In this document: one piece after another, positions 18,048-26,522 of the stretch
How the letters are laid out: each line of letters opens with the position of its first letter
Position numbering within the stretch: position 1 is the stretch's first letter
Assembly (NCBI GenBank): GCA_021806885.1
Contig: JAKAPT010000006.1
Span: 1-41,389 of the forward strand
Reading direction: 5' to 3'
DNA: 41,389 nt
From: a bacterium
Lineage (GTDB): Bacteria > SZUA-79 > Acidulodesulfobacterales > Acidulodesulfobacteraceae
The notes under the pieces: model-generated
Databases searched by the model: none
What the model saw: the letters and a program-made list of their open reading frames with translations, nothing else
Told to the model about the DNA's origin: nothing
Program-made: the position numbers and the translations under genes

Positions 18048-18263
18048 ATGGATAAAGAATTCATAAAACAGGTCGTCCGGATGAGTTCGCTTGGGCTCAA
18101 TCTGATTATATCGGTTCTTATAGGCCTTTTTATAGGAATAGAATTAGACAAATATCTTGGATTAGGATACCTGTTTCTAATAATTTTTTTAATCCTGGGT
18201 TTTTTCGCGGGCATTTATGAGATTTACAGGGCCGTTAAAAAAGAGCTGAATACCAGGCTTTAA
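18048..18263 (+). CDS. AtpI/AtpQ-like small membrane protein of F0F1 ATP synthase locus
   Basis: Two TM helices, GLFIGIELDKYLG, GFFAGIYEIYRAVKK; position before atpB/atpE. Confidence 0.8.
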   Translation: MDKEFIKQVVRMSSLGLNLIISVLIGLFIGIELDKYLGLGYLFLIIFLILGFFAGIYEIYRAVKKELNTRL

Positions 18264-18372
18264 CGCAAAATATTTTTAGGTACTTGCTCATTGCCGCTTT
18301 TTTTTATAAAATGCAGGTTAACCGATTAAGAATAAACTTTACATTCGCGTAAACGGTTAACGGCAATGCCGG

Positions 18373-19074
18373 TTGCCGCGTGTCTTAGGCGGAACATTAA
18401 CCCTTGTGGATGGATATATGCTGGAAGCTCCTATCCTCTATCATATACCGGGAATTCCGATATACTGGACAATGACCCTCATTGTCATGGGCTTTTTACT
18501 GTTTGCAGCGTTTATTATCGGAAGGACTTTAAGGGTGGTCCCGGGTCCCGTCCAGGGTTTTTTCGAACTAATAATTGTAATGTCGGAATATTTTCTGACC
18601 GAAATAATCGGGGAGGAAGGTGTGAAATTCCTCCCGTTAATTGCCTCTTTCGCGGTTTTTGTGTTATTCGCGAATCTTTTCGGAAGCATTCCGGGGTTTA
18701 CCTCTCCCACCGCCACAATAGATACTACCGCCGCCCTCGCGCTCATCGTCTTTTTCCTTTCCCACGCGGTAGGAATTAAAAAACACGGAGTAAGGTATAT
18801 AAAAAAATTTATCGGGCCCTTAATCTTTATTGCCCCCATAATGATTATCATCGAAATTATGTCCGCGTTATCAAGGCCCTTTTCTCATGCCCTTCGTCTT
18901 TTCGCGAATATGTTTGCCGAAGAATTCATGGTCACGGTTCTTTTGTTTTTGCTTCCGTGGGTTATCCCCGCGATAATGATGTACATGCAGGTTTTTACGG
19001 ACCTGATGCAGGCTTTCGTTTTTTATCTTCTCGCGATAATATACCTCGCGCTTTCATTAGAGGAGGAACACTAA
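18373..19074 (+). CDS. atpB: ATP synthase F0 subunit a (start could be ATG 18418)
   Basis: SRPFSHALRLFANMFAEE conserved Arg region. Confidence 0.93.
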   Translation: MPRVLGGTLTLVDGYMLEAPILYHIPGIPIYWTMTLIVMGFLLFAAFIIGRTLRVVPGPVQGFFELIIVMSEYFLTEIIGEEGVKFLPLIASFAVFVLFANLFGSIPGFTSPTATIDTTAALALIVFFLSHAVGIKKHGVRYIKKFIGPLIFIAPIMIIIEIMSALSRPFSHALRLFANMFAEEFMVTVLLFLLPWVIPAIMMYMQVFTDLMQAFVFYLLAIIYLALSLEEEH

Positions 19075-19101
19075 AAATAACCGGTAAATGTCGGAGGTTG
19101 A

Positions 19102-19482
19102 ATGCCAAAGATTTTTATTTCCGTTCTATCTTTTTTTTCTTTTTTTTTCTGCGCCGTTACTGCCTTTGCGGCTAAACCCCCCGTTGCCGCGGCTCATGCC
19201 GCGGGAGCCGCCGGTTCGGCCATGTTTTCCAAAAGCCTGTTTTTTGGGCTTTCCGCCCTGGGAGGCGGGCTTGCCATAGGATTGGGCGTTATAGGGGCAG
19301 GGGTTGGAATGGGCAGCGCGGTCAGGGGCGCGCTCGAGGCAATGGGAAGAAATCCCGGTATGGAAAAAAAATTAATAGTCTGGATGATTACGGGTATGGC
19401 TATAATGGAATCTCTCGCGCTCTATGCCCTGCTTATAACATTTATTCTCTTTTACGCGAATCCGTTCAAGGGCTATTTTTAA
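19102..19482 (+). CDS. atpE: ATP synthase F0 subunit c with N-terminal signal-like extension
   Basis: GLGVIGAGVGMGSAVRGALEAMGRNPG and AIMESLALYALL. Confidence 0.94.
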   Translation: MPKIFISVLSFFSFFFCAVTAFAAKPPVAAAHAAGAAGSAMFSKSLFFGLSALGGGLAIGLGVIGAGVGMGSAVRGALEAMGRNPGMEKKLIVWMITGMAIMESLALYALLITFILFYANPFKGYF

Positions 19483-19543
19483 AATAAATTAAAACCTCAC
19501 TTCCCTAAGGACGTCGCGGCATAAAAATAAAAACGGAGCGCAG

Positions 19544-21949
19544 TTAAAGCCTTACGTCGTATGCCTTGAATATCCTTATCTTTGCCGCGTCTATAAAAAA
19601 CAGGTATACGGCGGATAACCCGAAAAGAAGGGCTATGACCGCAGGGGAAATTCTTGCCATTAAAATTCCGAATACCGCCATTAGAGAAACGACGGCAAGA
19701 TCTCCTATGGTTGCAAGGAGCATGTATTTAGACGGCGGCGTTTTATAAAAGCGCCCTCCCGTCCTCACTAAATATAACACTCCCTGTCCGGTAAAGACCA
19801 TTATAAGAAAAACTATGGTTCTTATCTGTCCTATGGGGTATCTGATTAATTCCAAGTAAAACAGAGCTCCGAACGAAAAAAGGAGCTCGAATGCGCCCAT
19901 AGGTACCGACCCCATAATCATATTTTTTACGTTCCATCTGTTGGGTTTCTTGGAATATTTAACGTTATCGGTCGAGATGGACATGGTTACGAAATCGTTG
20001 GTGAATATCAGTAAAATGACGAGTTTGGGGGTTATGATAAAACTTCCCGTGAATATCACGCCGAGGATAGTAAAGAAAGAAATCTCTACGGTTTTAGCTA
20101 TTTTATTAAGTATCCACGTAGCCATTCTCTGGAAGATTTCCCTGCTGGTTTTAACGGCGGATACGATATCCAGAAGGCCGGGATTAGTGAGAACTATGCT
20201 TGCCGCTGCCTTAGCGACGTCCGTGGAGCCGGAAACGGCTATGCCGACTTCCGCCTGTTTAAGCGCAGGGGAATCGTTGACCCCGTCGCCGGTCATTCCT
20301 ACTACATAGCCGTTATCTTGAAGCGCTTTTGCTATATGATACTTGTCTTCGGGGTAAATGCCGGCAAATACGTCGTAATTAGCTAATTCCCTGCCTTCGT
20401 TTTTGTCATTGCTCATAGTTAAAAGGGTGTTACGGTCGCATACTCGTTCCCCGATGTTAAGCCTTTTTGCTATGATAACCGCGGTCGAAGGCGTATCGCC
20501 TGTAAGCATGATTACGCGTACGCCGATTTCTTTAAGTTCGTCTATCAACAGCCTGGAGTCTTTTCTTTCAGGGTCTATAAATCCAAGAAAGCCAATAAAA
20601 TCCACCATGCCGCTTTTTTCGCGCGCAACGGCGAGAACCCTTCTGCCCTTTAATTCAAGGTCTTTTTCTATATTTTCATATTTAAAATCGGCAGGCGCTT
20701 GTCCGCCGTTCATGCATATTCCCCAGATTATTTTGGGTTGACCCTTGTATATTTTTAAGGTCTCTCCGCCCGTATTATAAATGGCTTGCGTCCTTTTTCT
20801 GCCGGGATCGAATGGAACGAAAGAATTTAATATCCCTTCCGGTTTTACGTTCATTGATTTTGCGGCCTTAAAAATTGCGCTGTCTAATGCGTCCGCCTCG
20901 AGCTCCTCGCTCGCCATAACCGCGTATTTTAAAAGTTCTTCTTTCGCGTAATCCTCTACGGGGACTATATCTTCCAGCGCAAGGTTGTTTTCCGTGAGAG
21001 TCCCTGTTTTATCGGAACATAATACCGTCATGGCGGCGGATTCTTCTATAGCCGAAAGCCTCGCAGTAAGCACGCCTTTTTTTGCCAGTTCTATAGCGCC
21101 CAAAGCGGTGGAGAGGGTGTATGTAGCAGGCAAGGCTACCGGAACCGCCGCAATCAATATAACCAGAATAAAAGTAATCGAGTCTATTATAGGAAAGAGA
21201 GCCTCCGCCGAAGAATAAATTATAAAAAAAGCGGCCAGGACAAGGTCAATTATTATGAGATATTTAACGATGGAAAAGATTAGTTTGGAAAGATTGCTTT
21301 TGGTTTTGACTATGTTTACAAGTTCGGCAGTTTTTCCAAAATAGCTGTTTTCCCCGGTAGCGGCAACCGTTCCCGTGGCCTCGCCCTTTTTTACTACTGA
21401 GCCGGAATATGCGGTTTTGCCTGTTCCAGCCTCTACGGGGAGCGATTCTCCCGTAAGCGCGGATTGGTCGAGCTGGACGTGGCCGCCTATAAGATTAACG
21501 TCTGCGGGAACGAAGTCTCCTATCTTGAGGTGGATTACGTCGCCTGGAACCAGCATGGCTGCGTCTAATAATACCCATGAGCCGTCTCTTAACGCACTCG
21601 CCTTGACGGCGAGCTTTCGCTTTAAAAGTTCCAGGGCGCTCTGAGCCTTTCTTTCCTGAAAAAAAGCAACAACATTGTTGAATAACAGCAGTCCGAATAT
21701 AATGGCCGATTCCAAAAACTTACCCGGGTTTTTTTGGTATACGCCTGCTGTTATTTCAAGTATTACCGCTGTTTCCAGCATCCATGGTATGGGTCCCCAG
21801 AACGAGGAAAGAAATTTAAGCGCGGGATTTATTTTCTTTTCCTTTATAGTGTTGTAACCGTATTGCTTTAGCAGTTCCGAGGCTTTTTCGGAGGTTAACC
21901 CCGTTATTGCCCCAGATTCCGATGTTTTATTGTCCTCTGTCGAGTCCAT
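19544..21949 (-). CDS. Plasma-membrane-type P-type H+-ATPase (P3A-like)
   Basis: CSDKTGTLTENNL, QSALTGESLPV, MTGDGVNDSPALKQAEVGIAV; N-terminal NPALKFLSSFWGPIPWMLE. Confidence 0.93.
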   Translation of the reverse strand: MDSTEDNKTSESGAITGLTSEKASELLKQYGYNTIKEKKINPALKFLSSFWGPIPWMLETAVILEITAGVYQKNPGKFLESAIIFGLLLFNNVVAFFQERKAQSALELLKRKLAVKASALRDGSWVLLDAAMLVPGDVIHLKIGDFVPADVNLIGGHVQLDQSALTGESLPVEAGTGKTAYSGSVVKKGEATGTVAATGENSYFGKTAELVNIVKTKSNLSKLIFSIVKYLIIIDLVLAAFFIIYSSAEALFPIIDSITFILVILIAAVPVALPATYTLSTALGAIELAKKGVLTARLSAIEESAAMTVLCSDKTGTLTENNLALEDIVPVEDYAKEELLKYAVMASEELEADALDSAIFKAAKSMNVKPEGILNSFVPFDPGRKRTQAIYNTGGETLKIYKGQPKIIWGICMNGGQAPADFKYENIEKDLELKGRRVLAVAREKSGMVDFIGFLGFIDPERKDSRLLIDELKEIGVRVIMLTGDTPSTAVIIAKRLNIGERVCDRNTLLTMSNDKNEGRELANYDVFAGIYPEDKYHIAKALQDNGYVVGMTGDGVNDSPALKQAEVGIAVSGSTDVAKAAASIVLTNPGLLDIVSAVKTSREIFQRMATWILNKIAKTVEISFFTILGVIFTGSFIITPKLVILLIFTNDFVTMSISTDNVKYSKKPNRWNVKNMIMGSVPMGAFELLFSFGALFYLELIRYPIGQIRTIVFLIMVFTGQGVLYLVRTGGRFYKTPPSKYMLLATIGDLAVVSLMAVFGILMARISPAVIALLFGLSAVYLFFIDAAKIRIFKAYDVRL

Positions 21950-22221
21950 TTACGCACAATCCTCCAAAATTAAATAAATGGTTCCGATATTTTTAATATT
22001 ACCATTATTAGCCGGCATTTCCAAAAAAGATTGGACTCGGTGAAAACTTGGCTCGGCGACGCTGTAGATGGCCGGGCAGGGCTGCATATTTATTTTTTGA
22101 TACGGGCGCTCAGCTTGGTCAAGCCAATCGGTGAACCGGAATCGAGGCTCTTTGCGCAGTATTTATAAACTTAGACCTCACAATGATTATCGGGATGAGT
22201 TAATTTACCGCGGTTTAAAGG

Positions 22222-22297
<76 letters not shown>

Positions 22298-22351
22298 ATT
22301 AAATTTTGATTATATTAGCACAAAAATTATTATAATTCAAATAATTTTCCG

Positions 22352-23443
22352 TTAGATTTCTTCCGCTTCCGCAGCCAGGATTCTTTCACCGGAAATTTCA
22401 ATCAGAGACCTTGCTTTTATCATTTTCAGCACGCCGAAAGTGCAAAGGTCTTTGCAAAGATTGCAGCCGGTGCAGAGGAACGGCTCCAGGTATATCCCCC
22501 TGTTTTTATATTTTAAGGCTTTGGTCGGGCAGAGCTCCCAGCAATTCTGGCAAAAAACACAGTCCTTGTTAATTTTTGGCAATCTTATGTTGAAAATAGG
22601 CAAAAGCCCCGGATTATTTTTTATAGATAAAAAAATATTTTTTTGCTCACGCAATAAAAGCCGGTTAATTTTTGGTTCGCCGTTATTTGAAGGAGTTAAG
22701 AATTGGGAATAAATCTCGTAAAAAGGAAGGTTTTCCGGAGACAAATCACCTGCTATTTCCTTTGCCCTGGATTTAATCCCTTTTAAAGAATTCTTAAAAA
22801 ACTCCCTCCGGCGTAATAATTCTTCTTCGGGTTTTTTCCCGTCATCCAGGGCACCATTATTTTCCACGGAGGAACCTTTTTCCTCCGTTTCCATCCGGGG
22901 GGCCGTGAAATCAAATTGTTCAAAAGGAATCTCCTCGAAAAAATAAGAATCCCCGAAGAATTTGAAAATATCTTTTATCCTTTTTATCTTTTTAGCGTAA
23001 AAATATTCAAATTTACAGTCACCGCAATCGCCTTTTATAAGGGTAATTTTTTTTCCGTTATGAAAGCGGGAAATAATATCCCGGTCATTAATTTCGTAAA
23101 GGCAGGTAATTTTTTCATCGTCTTTAATTTCTCCCTCGCCTGCAATATCGTTCACCCTTGAACAGAAATAATACCTTCCCGTAGCCGGCTTTTCTTTTTT
23201 GTTTTTCTTAAAATCAAAAACATAGTTGGGGCACATATACACGCAGGCGCCGCAATTATCGCAGGAATCAAGTATTACGATAGAGTCGTCCGAGATATTT
23301 ATCGCCTGCTTCGGGCATTTGTTTATGCACTCATAGCAGCCTGCCATAGGGCTTTTCAGCCTTACGCAGAAATCCTTTGCTATGGTTATGCCCCGTTCCT
23401 CGCCGCCGTTTAAAAACCTTTCTAAAAGCCATAATAAATTCAT
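22352..23443 (-). CDS. Polyferredoxin-like 4Fe-4S protein
   Basis: CYECINKCP, CDNCGACVYMCP, CVFCQNCWELCP, CTGCNLCKDLC. Confidence 0.88.
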   Translation of the reverse strand: MNLLWLLERFLNGGEERGITIAKDFCVRLKSPMAGCYECINKCPKQAINISDDSIVILDSCDNCGACVYMCPNYVFDFKKNKKEKPATGRYYFCSRVNDIAGEGEIKDDEKITCLYEINDRDIISRFHNGKKITLIKGDCGDCKFEYFYAKKIKRIKDIFKFFGDSYFFEEIPFEQFDFTAPRMETEEKGSSVENNGALDDGKKPEEELLRRREFFKNSLKGIKSRAKEIAGDLSPENLPFYEIYSQFLTPSNNGEPKINRLLLREQKNIFLSIKNNPGLLPIFNIRLPKINKDCVFCQNCWELCPTKALKYKNRGIYLEPFLCTGCNLCKDLCTFGVLKMIKARSLIEISGERILAAEAEEI

Positions 23444-23571
23444 TAGTATAATTATAACCGATTTCCTGGAAGTGTAAAAGAGTGCTGAGACGACCCCAAT
23501 AATCTAACTTTTAACACTAGCTGGTCATTATGATTGCCTGTGAGGCAAGATTATAATAAAATAAATATATT

Positions 23572-24516
23572 ATGATTTCCAATATAAAGGCTGTTCTTGC
23601 CCCTATGGCGGGTATAACCGGCTATCCCTTAAGGAAAATAATGATTAAATACGGCGCGCCGTTTTGTTATACGGAAATGATAAGCGCCCAGGGACTCTTA
23701 TACGGCGATAAGGGGACAAAGGAACTGGTTTATTCGGGCGGACTAATGGAGGAAACAGGACTTCAGCTATTCGGCAGCGATCCCGTTTCCCTTTCGGAAG
23801 CCGCCAAAAAAGCCCATGGATTAGGTTTCGAAGCAATTGATATAAACATGGGATGCCCGGTAAAAAAGGTTGTTAAAACAGGCGCGGGCAGCGCCATTCT
23901 TAAAGATATGGAAGTTCTTGCCAGCATAATAAGAAATGTAAGGAATGCCGTCAAAAATACTTTTCTTACGGTCAAGATGAGGAGCGGTTTCGAGGAAAGG
24001 GATCTTACCTTCCTCAAGGCGGCCAAAATCGCGGAAACAGAAGGGATTAACGCCATATTTTTTCATCCAAGAACCCGCTCCCTGATGTTCGGTGGCAACG
24101 CCGATCATTCGCTCACTAAGAAGCTAAAACAATATGTCAGTATTCCAGTTTACGCGAGCGGAGACATGTTTACGGCGGCGGACAGCCGCAGGGTGCTCGA
24201 AGAAACGGGAGCGGACGGCGTGCTGTTCGCCAGGGGGGCGATAGGAAACCCTTTAATTTTCAGGGAATTCTTCTTTCCGGAGGACCCGGAAAGCTCTTCT
24301 TTTTTCCGGAAGGCATCCGTACTTCTTGAGCTTATGGAAGAAATGGGCGCGTTTTACGGAAAAGAAAGGGGGGCAATGTTGATCAAGCCCCACCTGTATA
24401 ATTTTCTCAAGGGATTTAAAGGATCAAAAGAGTTAAGATGCAAATTAAATTCCGCGAGTAATGAAAAGGATATCGGGAAAATTCTTGAGGAAGCGCTTGC
24501 CTTAAAAAACCCTTGA
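23572..24516 (+). CDS. tRNA-dihydrouridine synthase (DusB-like)
   Basis: APMAGITGYPLR, DINMGCPVKKVVKTGAGSAIL, TVKMRSGF, FARGAIGNP. Confidence 0.94.
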   Translation: MISNIKAVLAPMAGITGYPLRKIMIKYGAPFCYTEMISAQGLLYGDKGTKELVYSGGLMEETGLQLFGSDPVSLSEAAKKAHGLGFEAIDINMGCPVKKVVKTGAGSAILKDMEVLASIIRNVRNAVKNTFLTVKMRSGFEERDLTFLKAAKIAETEGINAIFFHPRTRSLMFGGNADHSLTKKLKQYVSIPVYASGDMFTAADSRRVLEETGADGVLFARGAIGNPLIFREFFFPEDPESSSFFRKASVLLELMEEMGAFYGKERGAMLIKPHLYNFLKGFKGSKELRCKLNSASNEKDIGKILEEALALKNP

Positions 24517-24541
24517 CAAAAAAGCGAAGTTATTAGACAAT
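24513..24541 (+). promoter_or_regulatory. Candidate sigma70 promoter for rplM-rpsI
   Basis: TTGACA 24513-24518, 17-bp spacer, GACAAT 24536-24541; -35 overlaps dus stop codon. Confidence 0.55.
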
Positions 24542-24578
24542 ATACTTTTATTTTTATGGAGGTCAAGGGGGGTTTTAA

Positions 24579-24986
24579 ATGTCTGATAATAAATGGGTTT
24601 TAATAGACGCTAACGGCGTTAGCCTCGGAAGGGTCGCAAGTCTTGCCGCTCATAAGCTTATGGGGAAGGACAAGCCTGACTGGACGCCTTACGGGGACAA
24701 CGGGGATTTTGTCATAATCGTAAACAGCCAGAAGGCAAGGCTTACCGGCAGGAAGGGATTAAATAAATTATATCATTTTCACAGCGGCTATCCGGGCGGG
24801 CTTACGACATACAGCTATAAAGAAATGATTAAAAAAGACCCGGCATACCCGCTTCTTACGGCCGTAAAAGGAATGCTTCCCAAAAACAGGCTGTCAAGCA
24901 AACTCCTTACCAAAATAAAAATATACCCGGACGAAAAACACCCTCACGACGCTCAAAAGCCGGTCAAGATTGAAGTAAAGGGATAA
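24579..24986 (+). CDS. rplM: 50S ribosomal protein L13
   Basis: WVLIDANGVSLGRVASLAAHKLMGKDK; paired with rpsI. Confidence 0.96.
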   Translation: MSDNKWVLIDANGVSLGRVASLAAHKLMGKDKPDWTPYGDNGDFVIIVNSQKARLTGRKGLNKLYHFHSGYPGGLTTYSYKEMIKKDPAYPLLTAVKGMLPKNRLSSKLLTKIKIYPDEKHPHDAQKPVKIEVKG

Positions 24987-25019
24987 CGGCGGGCCATAAA
25001 TAAAAATAAAGGATTAATC

Positions 25020-25415
25020 ATGGTAAAAAAAACAACCACTCATTCGACAGGCAAAAGGAAATCGGGTACCGCAAGGGTATTTTTCAAAGAAGGAACTGGC
25101 AAGATTACCGTCAACGGGATGGAATTCGAAAAATATTTTCCGCTCGAAAGCCACAGGGTTACCGCTACAAAACCACTTGCTTTTTATCCGATCGAAAATA
25201 AACACAACCTCTATGTAAATGTTTCCGGCGGCGGTCTTAGCGGCCAGGCCGGGGCAATAAAACTCGCTCTTGCCAGGGCTATTCTGTTAATTAACCCTGA
25301 ACTTAAGGAAACCCTTGCGAAGGCGTCGCTTCTTACAAGGGACTCAAGGGTTAAAGAAAGAAAGAAATACGGGCAGAAGGCCGCAAGGGCAAGATTCCAG
25401 TTTTCCAAACGATAA
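25020..25415 (+). CDS. rpsI: 30S ribosomal protein S9
   Basis: STGKRKSGTARVFFKEGTGKITVNG; C-terminal KKYGQKAARARFQFSKR. Confidence 0.97.
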   Translation: MVKKTTTHSTGKRKSGTARVFFKEGTGKITVNGMEFEKYFPLESHRVTATKPLAFYPIENKHNLYVNVSGGGLSGQAGAIKLALARAILLINPELKETLAKASLLTRDSRVKERKKYGQKAARARFQFSKR

Positions 25416-25437
25416 TCCGTTTAAGCGTACCGAAATT

Positions 25438-26511
25438 ATGGTAAAGGTTTCCGTTGTAGGCGCTTCCGGTTACAGTGGAATTTATTTACTTTACGCTCTA
25501 TCACTAAGAAGCGACCTCTCCATATCGTTTATAACGTCCCGGAGTTCCGAAGGCCTTAGGCTGAAGGACGTATTCCCATCTTTTACAAAAACCTCCAGTC
25601 ACTTATCAGGTTTGAACTTCACCAGGTATGACGAGAAAGAAATAGCAAAAAACTCGGATGCGGTATTTTTTTGCCTTCCACACGGGGAAAGCTCCTCTCT
25701 CGTTAAAGGACTCTTAAAACATAATAAAAACATTAAGATAATCGACATCGGGGCGGATTTCCGGTTTAAAAACATTAAGATTTACGAGGAATTTTACGGC
25801 AAGCACTCCTCGCCCGACTTAAACGACAGCTTTGTTTACGGGCTTGCGGACGTTTTTCCTGAGAAAATAAAAAACGCCCAATTTATCTCAAATCCCGGCT
25901 GTTATCCCACGGGGGCGCTAATCCCCCTTCTTCCGCTTTTTCATAAAAACGCGGTGGACGAGTACAGCCCGGTCATTATAGATTCCCTTTCAGGAATTTC
26001 CGGGGCAGGCCGGGGATTAAAGACTGAAAACCTGTATTGCGAGATGGAAGGCTCCGCTAAGGCTTATAATATCTGGTCTCACAGGCACCTGCCCGAAATA
26101 AGGGAGAAGATAGAGTTCTTCTTTTCTGACGGCATAGGCCCCAGGGTTCTGTTCACCCCGCACGTGATTCCCTCCGTAAGGGGGATTCTTACCACTGTTT
26201 ACTTGAAGCTCGCGAATGGCATATCGGAAGAAACCGTAAGCGGAATATATGAAAGCTTTTACGGCAAAAGTCCTTTTGTGTCGGTTCTTGATGACCCCTC
26301 CAAAGTGGACGTTAAAAATACGGCCTTTTCAAATAACTGTCATATCGCGTTCGAGAAGGGAAAATCCGATGAGGAAGAAAGATTTTTAAAGATAGTGTCC
26401 GCGATAGACAACCTCGGAAAGGGCGCTTCCCTGCAGGCATTGCAGAATTTTAATCTTATGTTCGGGCTCGCGCAGGACTCGGGCATACCCCCTTTTTCTC
26501 CTTATCCGTAA
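25438..26511 (+). CDS. argC: N-acetyl-gamma-glutamyl-phosphate reductase
   Basis: MVKVSVVGASGYSG start; FISNPGCYPTGALIPLLPL; SGISGAGRG; ORF-track start 25315 lies inside rpsI and is rejected. Confidence 0.95.
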   Translation: MVKVSVVGASGYSGIYLLYALSLRSDLSISFITSRSSEGLRLKDVFPSFTKTSSHLSGLNFTRYDEKEIAKNSDAVFFCLPHGESSSLVKGLLKHNKNIKIIDIGADFRFKNIKIYEEFYGKHSSPDLNDSFVYGLADVFPEKIKNAQFISNPGCYPTGALIPLLPLFHKNAVDEYSPVIIDSLSGISGAGRGLKTENLYCEMEGSAKAYNIWSHRHLPEIREKIEFFFSDGIGPRVLFTPHVIPSVRGILTTVYLKLANGISEETVSGIYESFYGKSPFVSVLDDPSKVDVKNTAFSNNCHIAFEKGKSDEEERFLKIVSAIDNLGKGASLQALQNFNLMFGLAQDSGIPPFSPYP

Positions 26512-26522
26512 GCTTCCCGTCC

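Noticed and set aside
18366-18779. 137-aa ORF overlapping atpB, and the antisense ORF at 18441-18851
   Set aside because: Alternative frames of a clear subunit a gene
25315-25437. Track ORF start for argC at 25315
   Set aside because: This part overlaps rpsI in another frame; ArgC begins naturally at MVKVSVVGASGYSG (25438)
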